Shown here: one piece after another, positions 1 to 5,123 of the stretch | How the letters are laid out: each line of letters starts with the position of its first letter | How positions within the stretch are numbered: position 1 is the first letter of the stretch | DNA from: Clostridiales bacterium | GTDB lineage: Bacteria; Bacillota; Clostridia; Peptostreptococcales; BM714 | Assembly (NCBI GenBank): GCA_002869095.1 | Contig: PKTO01000083.1 | Span: 1-5,353, forward strand | Reading direction: 5' to 3' | DNA length: 5,353 nt | Notes under the pieces: generated by a model | Database searches by the model: none | What the model saw: the letters and a program-made list of their open reading frames with translations, nothing else | What the model was told of the DNA's origin: nothing | Translations under genes and position numbers: made by a program

Positions 1-971
1 ACGCTGTAAATGAAAACCGGCCTGACATTGCCGTCCGCAAAAGTGTATGAAGGAGTCATGTTTCCGGAAGCTATAGTGTGAAGAGTCGTTGCAAGGCAAA
101 TTACGGTTGTCGCCTTTCGGGTTTGAACCCTCATCGCGTCCTGAGCATCATAAGCGTTTGGGTAAACGGAAGGAAGCGGGCCGTCGTCTCTTATTGAACC
201 CGCAAGTACCAGAGGAACATTGTTTTCAATACAGGTTTTTATAACTCCGTCTTTGACATTTCCCTCTTTAATGAAATTTTCTATTGAACCAGATCTCCTT
301 ACTTCGTTTATCAAATCGAGATGGTTGTAATGGCCGTTTGGCATGGATTCCTGGGTATATATGTTCTGACCCAGTGCGGTTTCAAGAAATCCGCCCTCAA
401 GATCGTGCGTTGCCAATGCGTTTCCTGCCAGCAAAGCGTGTACGAATCCCTTTTCTATAAGAGAAGACAAAGCCTTTCTGGAATCATAGTCGAATACGAC
501 AGCAGGACCAAGCACCCATACAATATGGCCCTTGTCCCTGTCGTGTTTCAATCTTTCGTAGAGCCGGTCATAATCTTTAGAAAAAGCAGTTTCACGCGAG
601 CGGCCGCCCCGGAAAGTGAAGTTGTCTGTGTTCATGTTCTTAGGCTTGAAACCGTTCTTGTGAAGAAAAATGCCTTCGCTTGCGTCTTCAGTTCTGCCTA
701 CCACCACTTCATCCCCGACTTTTAAGTTTCTGAATTCTACAATTTCTATATTCTTGTTTTCGTCAATCAGAGGTACACAATCCATGCGGCTTCCTGAGGG
801 CAACATCCATTCGCCTTCGACTTTGAAATATTCGGGATAGATTGACGTGGAATGGAAATTTGCCGGTGCCACCCCATCCTTTTCGACTTTTTTGGTGGTG
901 CAGTCTGGAGCATTATTAAAAACATCTTGATTGAAATCCGGGTGTGTATATTTCGGAAATGTGCAAGGCAT
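1..971 (-). CDS. TIGR00300-family protein (archaeal-type ornithine cyclodeaminase / ArgZ-AgrE C-terminal-like), 3' end outside window
   Basis: The minus strand is open from ATG 971 through the left edge, giving 323 complete codons without a stop. The translation matches the TIGR00300 family as I remember it, whose members include the NAD-dependent ornithine cyclodeaminase of Methanococcus maripaludis and the C-terminal part of cyanobacterial AgrE/ArgZ. Recognisable blocks are VAPANFHSTSIYPEYFK (residues 34-50), a GEWMLPSGSRMDC segment (53-65), VLGPAVV (153-159), LAGNALATHDLEG (181-193), LAGSIRDDGPLP (256-267) and a final block around LATTLHTIASGNMTPS (293-308). If it has the same activity it would convert ornithine to proline plus ammonia in the cytosol. 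The start is well fixed: GGGAGG lies eight bases upstream and an in-frame TAA lies just beyond it. The family's usual N-terminal LOR/SDH region of about 100 residues is therefore absent, so this is a short form. Family membership is confident; the substrate is not. Its promoter faces away from the methyltransferase gene. Confidence 0.88.
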   Translation of the reverse strand, partial: MPCTFPKYTHPDFNQDVFNNAPDCTTKKVEKDGVAPANFHSTSIYPEYFKVEGEWMLPSGSRMDCVPLIDENKNIEIVEFRNLKVGDEVVVGRTEDASEGIFLHKNGFKPKNMNTDNFTFRGGRSRETAFSKDYDRLYERLKHDRDKGHIVWVLGPAVVFDYDSRKALSSLIEKGFVHALLAGNALATHDLEGGFLETALGQNIYTQESMPNGHYNHLDLINEVRRSGSIENFIKEGNVKDGVIKTCIENNVPLVLAGSIRDDGPLPSVYPNAYDAQDAMRVQTRKATTVICLATTLHTIASGNMTPSYTFADGNVRPVFIYS

Positions 972-1025
972 AGTGCAATCCTCCCAGTTCGTATTTTAGT
1001 CCGTTCAATAAACATCAACAAACCC

Positions 1026-1054
1026 ATTTTAATACGCATGGTTTCTTAAATCAA
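1026..1054 (-). promoter_or_regulatory. Sigma-A-like promoter for the TIGR00300-family gene
   Basis: On the minus strand a -35 box TTGATT (1054-1049) and a -10 box TAAAAT (1031-1026) are separated by exactly 17 bases. The predicted transcript would start near 1019 and leave a leader of roughly 48 bases before the ATG at 971. A second TTGTTG/TAAAAT pair lies closer to the gene, but its transcript would begin almost on the ribosome site, so the upstream pair is preferred. Sequence match only. Confidence 0.55.
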
Positions 1055-1126
1055 GTGTCTAATCCCTTTCAGAGCCGAAAGCAGATAAAATTCACGGCCG
1101 GTTTCCCAAAAGGCATAGTGTATTTG

Positions 1127-1135
1127 TGTTATACT
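1127..1135 (+). promoter_or_regulatory. Extended -10 promoter for the rRNA methyltransferase gene
   Basis: TGTTATACT contains the TG extension (1127-1128) and a -10 hexamer TATACT (1130-1135). No good -35 hexamer lies 16-18 bases upstream, which fits an extended -10 promoter. Transcription would begin near 1142 and give a leader of about 40 bases with the ribosome site GAGAGG at 1168-1173. Confidence 0.5.
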
Positions 1136-1181
1136 CGTATTGATATTTATTAAAGATTATTATCCGCGAGAGGAAAACAAT

Positions 1182-2543
1182 ATGAAAAAGAGAGAAACAT
1201 TGGAACTTACAATAGAAAAAATGCTTTTCCCAAACATAGGGATAGCTTTTCACGATGATATGGAAGTGCGAGTTAAAAACGCTTTGCCGGGGCAGAGGAT
1301 ACTCGCAAAGGTCGGCAAAATCAAAGAAAGCCATGCTGAAGCGAGGCTTCTAGAGGTGGTTGCGCATAGGGATGACGAGATTGCCGCCGAGTGCATTCAC
1401 GACGACTTTTGCGGTGGCTGCGCAAGGCAGAATATTCCGTACCGGAGCCAGCTTGAAGAAAAAGAGATGGCGGTAATGAACCTGTTCGAAGATAGCGGGC
1501 TTATAGACATCCCCTACAGCGGCATAACCGAAAGCCCCAAAATATACAGATACAGAAACAAAATGGAATATACATTCGGAGACATGGAAAAGGGCGGGGA
1601 GACAACCCTTGGAATGCACAGGAAAGGCAGATACATGGATGTCTTGACCATAAGCCATTGCCTCTTGACCCATTCGGATTTCAACAAAATAATGAATGAG
1701 ACTTTGTCCTTCTGCAAGGCCAGGGGACTTTCCCACTACAACAACAAGACCCACATGGGGCTTTTAAGGAATCTCATTGTCAGAAAGGCTGAAAAGACCG
1801 GCGAAATAATGGTGAACATAGTCACAAGCAGTCAGTGCGAATTCCCTGAAGAGGATTATGTATCTGCAATGGGAAATCTTGATCTTGCCGGAGAAATTGT
1901 AAGCTTGCTTAGAACCGTAAACGATGACATTGGAAACGCAGTAAGATGCGATGAACTCAGAGTGATTGCGGGAAGGGACTGGATACTCGAAGAGGTGGGA
2001 GGGCTAAAATTCAAAATTTCGCCGTTCTCGTTCTTTCAAACCAACACAGCGGGCGCGGAACTACTATACGAAAAAGGCTTCTCCATGCTCGGTGACCTGT
2101 CTGACAAGGTCGTTTACGACCTCTACTCAGGCACCGGAACAATAGGCCAGATGCTCTCGCCCAAAGCCAAGGCGGTCTACGGAGTCGAAATAGTGGAAGA
2201 GGCGGTCGTAAAGGCAAACGAGAATGCTGTCATGAACGAATTGACAAACTGCCGCTTCTATGCCGGAGATGTCCGTAACGGGCTTAAAATTATCCCGGAA
2301 AGGCCCGACATAATAGTCCTTGATCCTCCAAGAGAAGGCATCATGGAGAAAGCCCTTATGGACATAATCGCCTATGACGTCGACGAGATTCTTTATATCT
2401 CCTGCAATCCCAAGACCCTGGCAAGAGATTTGCTCATACTGAAGGGCAATGGCTATGAAATGAAGCAAATGGCACTTGTAGACATGTTCCCGCATACACC
2501 ACACGTTGAGACGGTGGTAAAGCTATCTAAGATAGAAAAGTAA
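1182..2543 (+). CDS. rlmD: 23S rRNA (uracil-C5)-methyltransferase, RlmD/RlmCD type, with [4Fe-4S] motif
   Basis: This 453-residue SAM-dependent enzyme of the TrmA/RumA family makes 5-methyluridine in 23S rRNA (U1939 in E. coli RlmD; Firmicute RlmCD methylates both U747 and U1939). Residues about 1-60 form a TRAM-like RNA-binding domain. The cysteines C71, C77 and C80 (C-x5-C-x2-C) plus C160 match the four Fe-S ligands of RlmD. FFQTN (284-288), the SAM-binding DLYSGTG (313-319), DPPREG (381-386) and SCNP (407-410) follow in the usual order. The nucleophile is C408 and the general base is E443 in HVE. All key residues are present, so the enzyme should be active. The reading frame stays open to a TTG at 1140, but ATG 1182 has GAGAGG eight bases upstream and gives the normal family N-terminus. 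It is transcribed alone, between its own promoter and a strong terminator. Whether it is dual-specific (RlmCD) or single-site cannot be read from sequence. Confidence 0.95.
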   Translation: MKKRETLELTIEKMLFPNIGIAFHDDMEVRVKNALPGQRILAKVGKIKESHAEARLLEVVAHRDDEIAAECIHDDFCGGCARQNIPYRSQLEEKEMAVMNLFEDSGLIDIPYSGITESPKIYRYRNKMEYTFGDMEKGGETTLGMHRKGRYMDVLTISHCLLTHSDFNKIMNETLSFCKARGLSHYNNKTHMGLLRNLIVRKAEKTGEIMVNIVTSSQCEFPEEDYVSAMGNLDLAGEIVSLLRTVNDDIGNAVRCDELRVIAGRDWILEEVGGLKFKISPFSFFQTNTAGAELLYEKGFSMLGDLSDKVVYDLYSGTGTIGQMLSPKAKAVYGVEIVEEAVVKANENAVMNELTNCRFYAGDVRNGLKIIPERPDIIVLDPPREGIMEKALMDIIAYDVDEILYISCNPKTLARDLLILKGNGYEMKQMALVDMFPHTPHVETVVKLSKIEK

Positions 2544-2616
2544 GTTGCAATTGCAATGGTTTCATGAAACTGAATTGCTTAAAGAAATATCTTTTCAATT
2601 AGAAGAGCGTGAAAAG

Positions 2617-2645
2617 CATCTGACTTTAGAGGTCAGGTGTTTTTT
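2617..2645 (+). terminator. Rho-independent terminator after rlmD
   Basis: CATCTGAC (2617-2624) pairs with GTCAGGTG (2632-2639) across a 7-base loop, with one G-U wobble, and is followed directly by six T residues (2640-2645). A run of A before the stem can pair with the T tract. This ends the methyltransferase transcript and insulates it from the next unit. A smaller nested inverted repeat (2553-2578, core GTTTCATGAAAC) precedes it but has no T tract. Confidence 0.88.
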
Positions 2646-2655
2646 GATTGTATTC

Positions 2656-2686
2656 TTGACAAAGTTAAAGTATGATTTTTTATAAG
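2656..2686 (+). promoter_or_regulatory. Sigma-A promoter for the ArsC/Spx-like selenoprotein gene
   Basis: A consensus -35 TTGACA (2656-2661) is followed by an AT-rich -10 region. Candidates are TTTATA (2679-2684, 17-base spacing) and TATAAG (2681-2686, 19-base spacing). It begins just after the rlmD terminator, so a new transcription unit starts here. The leader would be about 28 bases, with AAAGGAG at 2706-2712 as ribosome site. Confidence 0.65.
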
Positions 2687-2720
2687 GAGAATTAAAAAAA
2701 GAGACAAAGGAGATTAAATT

Positions 2721-3074
2721 ATGCTATTACTACATTATCCATCGTGAACAAGCAGCAGGAAGGCCAAGGCTTGGCTGGACGACAATGAATTTTCATATGA
2801 GTTACGTTTGATTCATAAAGATAATCCTAAAGCAAATGAAGTCCGTGAATGGATGAAGAAGAGTGGATTGGACCTTAAGCGGTTTTTTAATACAAACGGT
2901 AAAGTATTCAAAGAATTAAATTTAAAGGTTCGATGGGCAAGTTTATCTGAAGAAGAACTTCTGTCGCTCTTGGAAAGTGATGGCATGCTTCATAAACGTC
3001 CAGTTCTTGTGGGTGATGATTTTGTTTTAACAGGTTTTAAACTTGCTGAATGGGAAAGTAAGCTTAAAGGTTAG
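2721..3074 (+). CDS. ArsC/Spx-family thioredoxin-fold protein, probable selenoprotein (in-frame TGA = Sec9)
   Basis: Read from ATG 2721 through one TGA, this encodes 117 residues, the usual length of the ArsC/YffB/Spx group. AAAGGAG (2706-2712) sits eight bases before the ATG; without readthrough it would serve only eight codons. The N-terminus reads MLLLHYPS-U-TSSRKAKAWLD, where the family has YPxC(S/T)xxxKAxxWL, so TGA replaces the catalytic cysteine exactly. Family blocks continue in the same frame: FFNTNG (55-60), SDGMLHKRPVLVG (86-98, with the Arg-cis-Pro pair of the fold) and GFKLAEW (105-111). The protein has no cysteine at all, so Sec9 would be its only redox residue and an external thiol would have to recycle it. 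ArsC-like proteins of this group reduce arsenate or act as thiol-redox enzymes, whereas Spx binds RNA polymerase; the substrate here is unknown. The rival reading, a nonsense mutation, requires a point change exactly at the catalytic codon with no other decay. Starting at TTG 2808 would delete the active site. Confidence 0.85.
2745..2747 (+). other. TGA codon probably recoded as selenocysteine
   Basis: This TGA is codon 9 in an otherwise open frame of 117 sense codons. It occupies the position of the conserved redox cysteine (TGT/TGC in Cys homologues). TGA is used as an ordinary stop at 3764 and 4978 in this window, and TGG codes for Trp, so a general TGA=Trp code does not explain it. Decoding would need SelA, SelB, SelD and tRNA-Sec encoded elsewhere. 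Confidence 0.82.
2763..2776 (+). promoter_or_regulatory. Candidate bacterial SECIS hairpin
   Basis: Downstream of the TGA, GCCAA (2763-2767) pairs with TTGGC (2771-2775) around a GGC loop, and G2762-U2776 can extend the stem. The loop starts 20 bases after the TGA and begins with G; both agree with bacterial SECIS elements as I know them, which lie within the coding region and present a G near the start of the apical loop about 16-37 bases after UGA. A competing fold pairs CAGC (2753-2756) with GCTG (2774-2777). Which fold forms is not settled by eye. Confidence 0.6.
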
Positions 3075-3096
3075 ATTAAATGCTGTTTTGCTGAGA

Positions 3097-3120
3097 TCAA
3101 ACTGCCCCCAGTGATTTTTT
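3097..3120 (+). terminator. Weak possible intrinsic terminator after the selenoprotein gene
   Basis: ACTG (3101-3104) can pair with CAGT (3109-3112) around a CCCC loop; alternatively TCA and CTG pair with CAG and TGA around a two-base bulge. Six T residues (3115-3120) follow. The stem is short, so termination is probably partial and the membrane-protein gene may be reached by readthrough. Confidence 0.35.
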
Positions 3121-3172
3121 ATATTGATATTCATTAAGCATTTTTGATGTATAGAGAAGGAGTCCGATTAAA

Positions 3173-3604
3173 ATGAAAACTCTTAAAATGAATGCTTTGA
3201 ATTTTAAATTATTCATCGCTGTTGGCATCTTATTTTGCTTTAATTTTATTTTTGTTCTAGGTTCAGAAAATATTGCAGATAGAATTCAAGTTTCACTTAT
3301 CACCTTCTCGCCTGTATTATTGGCTCTTGTTTTGTTTTCAATCAAGAAAACCTACAGCAATAAATTGACAAGATTACCCGCGATTATGTTTATATTTACG
3401 GTTAATGCATCTACACTTTTGTTGTACATCATTTTTGCTGCCAATACCCGACTTTTTACAACGGTAGAAGGTTGGATGAGCAGCAGCCTTTACTTGCTAA
3501 TCTTGCCAATATACACCGGAATAGCAAGTTTGGCAGTTTCTTTAACAACATTTCTGGCAGTGTTAATTATGCAAATACACAAGAAAAAGATCAACAGCAA
3601 ATAA
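3173..3604 (+). CDS. Small four-helix membrane protein of unknown function
   Basis: This 143-residue protein is not one I recognise. It is strongly hydrophobic, with predicted membrane segments at about residues 11-30, 40-57, 69-90 and 105-135; the last is long and contains a Pro (112) that may mark a kink. Short basic stretches lie at K58-K59 and K137-K139, and the tail is basic (IHKKKINSK), consistent with a cytoplasmic C-terminus. There is one Cys (22) and no clear catalytic motif. The ATG has GAAGGAG (3156-3162) ten bases upstream. It lies 98 bases after the selenoprotein gene, separated by a weak terminator-like hairpin, and 45 bases before a small basic protein gene with the same orientation. 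The coding DNA is AT-rich. The reading frame and ribosome site make it a convincing gene; its role is unknown. Confidence 0.75.
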   Translation: MKTLKMNALNFKLFIAVGILFCFNFIFVLGSENIADRIQVSLITFSPVLLALVLFSIKKTYSNKLTRLPAIMFIFTVNASTLLLYIIFAANTRLFTTVEGWMSSSLYLLILPIYTGIASLAVSLTTFLAVLIMQIHKKKINSK

Positions 3605-3649
3605 CATACTGAATCAATCATCAAAATTAACATTAGCGGAGGATTTTTT

Positions 3650-3766
3650 ATGTCTGACAAGCTTGGCAAATATGAGTCGGCAGCAAAGTTGGGGTTTAAA
3701 AAAAACAACCGGCGACCTCCAACGAAAAAATCAAATGAAAAATCAAATAATTGGAGAAAAAAATGA
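3650..3766 (+). CDS. Small basic protein, 38 aa, translationally coupled to the acetyltransferase
   Basis: This short frame reads MSDKLGKYESAAKLGFKKNN at its start and then becomes a polar, Lys/Arg-rich tail. Thirteen of 38 residues are Lys or Arg against three acidic ones, so it is very basic and probably binds nucleic acid or another acidic partner (inference). There is no membrane segment or signal peptide. Evidence that it is translated: an excellent ribosome site GCGGAGG (3636-3642) seven bases before the ATG, and a TGA stop that overlaps the ATG of the next gene as ATGA (3763-3766), the usual sign of translational coupling. It could instead be a leader whose translation sets expression of the acetyltransferase. 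I cannot assign it to a family. Confidence 0.65.
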   Translation: MSDKLGKYESAAKLGFKKNNRRPPTKKSNEKSNNWRKK

Positions 3767-4401
3767 ATATAAAAATAAGAAACGAGGAAGCAAAGGATTA
3801 CAGAAGAGTTGAAGAATTAGCCAGAGAAGCATTTTGGAATTTATATTTTCCGGGAGGACATGAACACTATGTTGTTCATAAAATGAGAAGTCATCCGGAT
3901 TTTATAAAGGAACTCGCTTTTGTCATCGAAGTTGATGAAGAAATTGAAGGCGCAATCTTCTACACGCATTCAAAAATAGTGTCAGAGAATAAGGAAGAAT
4001 ATGAAACCATAAGCTTTGGACCTGTTTTCATTTCTCCAGAGTTCCATAGGAAGGGCCTTGGAAAAGAGCTTATTAATCATTCAATTGAAGTAGCTAAAGA
4101 AATGGGATATCGTGCGATATTGACATTAGGATACCCATATCACTATGAGCCATACGGATTCTCTGGCGGCAAGAAGTATGGCATCTCAATGCCGGACGGG
4201 AAGTTCTACAAAGGTTTGCTGGTGTTGCCTTTATATGAAGGCTCATTGGATGATGTATCCGGCTATGCTGAATTTTCAAACGTGTTAGATGTGACGGAGG
4301 AAGAAGTTGACGAGTTTGACAAGTCGTTCCCGCCTAAAGAAAAGAAATATCAGGCTAGTCAGGACGAGTATGAGGCTGCTGCTTCTTTGCTGGATGACTA
4401 A
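3763..4401 (+). CDS. GNAT-family N-acetyltransferase (YhbS-like)
   Basis: This 212-residue protein has a GNAT fold that would transfer the acetyl group of acetyl-CoA to an amine. Residues 1-25 form the first strand and helix (MNIKIRNEEAKDYRRVEELAR). The acetyl-CoA-binding motif A lies at about 84-104, where SFGPVFISPEFHRKGLG has the pyrophosphate-loop pattern with His95 in place of the common Gln/Arg. GYPYHYEPYGF (123-133) matches the strand after motif A in YhbS-type proteins, where a Y.rfGF-like segment is usual. The C-terminal 50 residues are acidic and Lys-rich and may be a substrate-specific extension. The start is ATG 3763, with GGAG six bases upstream and the preceding small gene overlapping by four bases; an upstream in-frame TTG at 3751 would place the start before that site. 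The substrate is unknown. Confidence 0.85.
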   Translation: MNIKIRNEEAKDYRRVEELAREAFWNLYFPGGHEHYVVHKMRSHPDFIKELAFVIEVDEEIEGAIFYTHSKIVSENKEEYETISFGPVFISPEFHRKGLGKELINHSIEVAKEMGYRAILTLGYPYHYEPYGFSGGKKYGISMPDGKFYKGLLVLPLYEGSLDDVSGYAEFSNVLDVTEEEVDEFDKSFPPKEKKYQASQDEYEAAASLLDD

Positions 4402-4542
4402 TCAGAATATGCTTGAAAAGACTAGAAAAGCAATGAATTTAAGGAATATAGCTTTTTGGTGCGTATGATTAATACCAAGTCCGAATCAGTGAATGCATGG
4501 GAAATCTTTAGATAATTTTTAATCCATAAAAGGAGAATCTAA

Positions 4543-4980
4543 ATGAGCGTATTGATAGTAAGCCCGAAGGGCAAGGGGAATACCTATGATTTATCCCGCT
4601 ATATTGCAAATAACATTGACGCAGAGTTGTTGGTACTTGAGCGGAAAGAAGAAAGGGATTGGAAGAGTTATAATTCAATATTTTTATGTTCCGGCGTGTA
4701 TGGAGGAAGAGTTCACAAAGATTTGTTGGAATGGCTGAAACGGATTGAAAAAACATCCATAAGTGAAGATGCAAGATTCCATATGTTTTTGACTTGGTTT
4801 GGCAGGGGGGAATCTTACAAAAACGCAATCGAAGAGGTAAATATATATCTCAATGAAAACAGATTCAGCTTAGATGGCGATTGCATGACCTGTTATGGCG
4901 GAAAGGGATTCATAAGACGCGGCCATCCCGACGGTGAAGACTGTGAAAAAGTATTGAATTGGCTCAAATCAAAGATCTGA
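4543..4980 (+). CDS. Flavodoxin-domain protein
   Basis: This 145-residue cytosolic protein has the length and layout of a short-chain flavodoxin-like protein. The first strand runs into the FMN phosphate-binding loop SPKGKGNT (7-14), a variant of the T/SxTGNT signature. A second flavin-contact segment is FLCSGVYGGRVHKDLLEWL (47-65), and the C-terminal part CYGGKGFIRRGHP (117-129) resembles the CxGKxxFxxxGHP region common in clostridial flavodoxin-family proteins. Cys114 and Cys117 form a C-x2-C pair close to a further Cys134, which could be redox-active or incidental. The likely role is FMN-dependent electron transfer with an unknown partner. AAAAGGAG (4528-4535) lies seven bases before the ATG. 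It follows the acetyltransferase by 141 bases, in which I see no convincing terminator or promoter. Confidence 0.82.
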   Translation: MSVLIVSPKGKGNTYDLSRYIANNIDAELLVLERKEERDWKSYNSIFLCSGVYGGRVHKDLLEWLKRIEKTSISEDARFHMFLTWFGRGESYKNAIEEVNIYLNENRFSLDGDCMTCYGGKGFIRRGHPDGEDCEKVLNWLKSKI

Positions 4981-5020
4981 TGATTTTTCAAATTATTTTG
5001 CGAACTGAGATTTTAGACAG

Positions 5021-5052
5021 GTGACGGAACTAATATCAAGTCTTGATATAAT
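5021..5052 (+). promoter_or_regulatory. Candidate zupT promoter with overlapping palindromic operator
   Basis: A consensus -10 TATAAT (5047-5052) follows a poor -35-like GTGACG (5021-5026) with an unusually long 20-base spacer. Inside the spacer, ATATCAAG (5033-5040) and CTTGATAT (5042-5049) form a perfect 17-base dyad centred on T5041; its right arm overlaps the -10 box by three bases. This is where a repressor or a MerR-type activator would act. I cannot match the dyad to a known metalloregulator box. The transcript would start near 5059. Confidence 0.5.
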
Positions 5053-5089
5053 AATATTGGAAATCTGTTTAAAGCTACAAAATATTCCC

Positions 5090-5123
5090 AAAGGAGGCAT
5101 ACTGGAAAACAGTATGATATGTC
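5090..5123 (+). promoter_or_regulatory. Distant Shine-Dalgarno plus hairpin in the zupT leader
   Basis: A near-perfect ribosome site AAAGGAGG (5090-5097) is 26 bases from the ATG at 5124, too far for normal use. The gap is almost filled by a perfect hairpin, CATACTG (5098-5104) and CAGTATG (5110-5116) around a GAAAA loop. Folding removes 19 bases and leaves a 7-base spacing, so the hairpin would bring the site into range. No other ribosome site lies closer to the start. Confidence 0.6.

Noticed and set aside
321..725. Plus-strand frame of 134 codons
   Set aside because: It lies opposite the TIGR00300-family gene, has a Cys- and Ser-rich composition typical of antisense frames and resembles nothing known.
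767..1039. Minus-strand frame of 90 codons overlapping the TIGR00300 start
   Set aside because: It is in another frame over the conserved N-terminal coding region and has no ribosome site.
1350..1754. Minus-strand frames inside rlmD (also 1514-1717, 2011-2217, 2127-2504)
   Set aside because: All are antisense to a gene with complete catalytic motifs and show no family similarity.
2808..3074. An 88-codon gene starting at TTG 2808
   Set aside because: No ribosome site precedes it and it lacks the thioredoxin-fold first strand and active site. The same frame extends back through TGA 2745 to a well-supported ATG at 2721.
2721..3074. Pseudogene with a nonsense mutation
   Set aside because: The rest of the frame is intact, the stop falls exactly on the catalytic Cys position, the ribosome site is strong and a SECIS-like hairpin follows. 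This remains the main alternative until Sec-decoding genes are confirmed.
4426..4457. AAAAGC...GCTTTTT inverted repeat after the acetyltransferase as a terminator
   Set aside because: The stem is AT-rich with a 19-base loop, so it is too weak to call.
4410..4469. 19-codon frame beginning ATGCTTGAAAAG after the acetyltransferase
   Set aside because: It has no ribosome site and no recognisable features.
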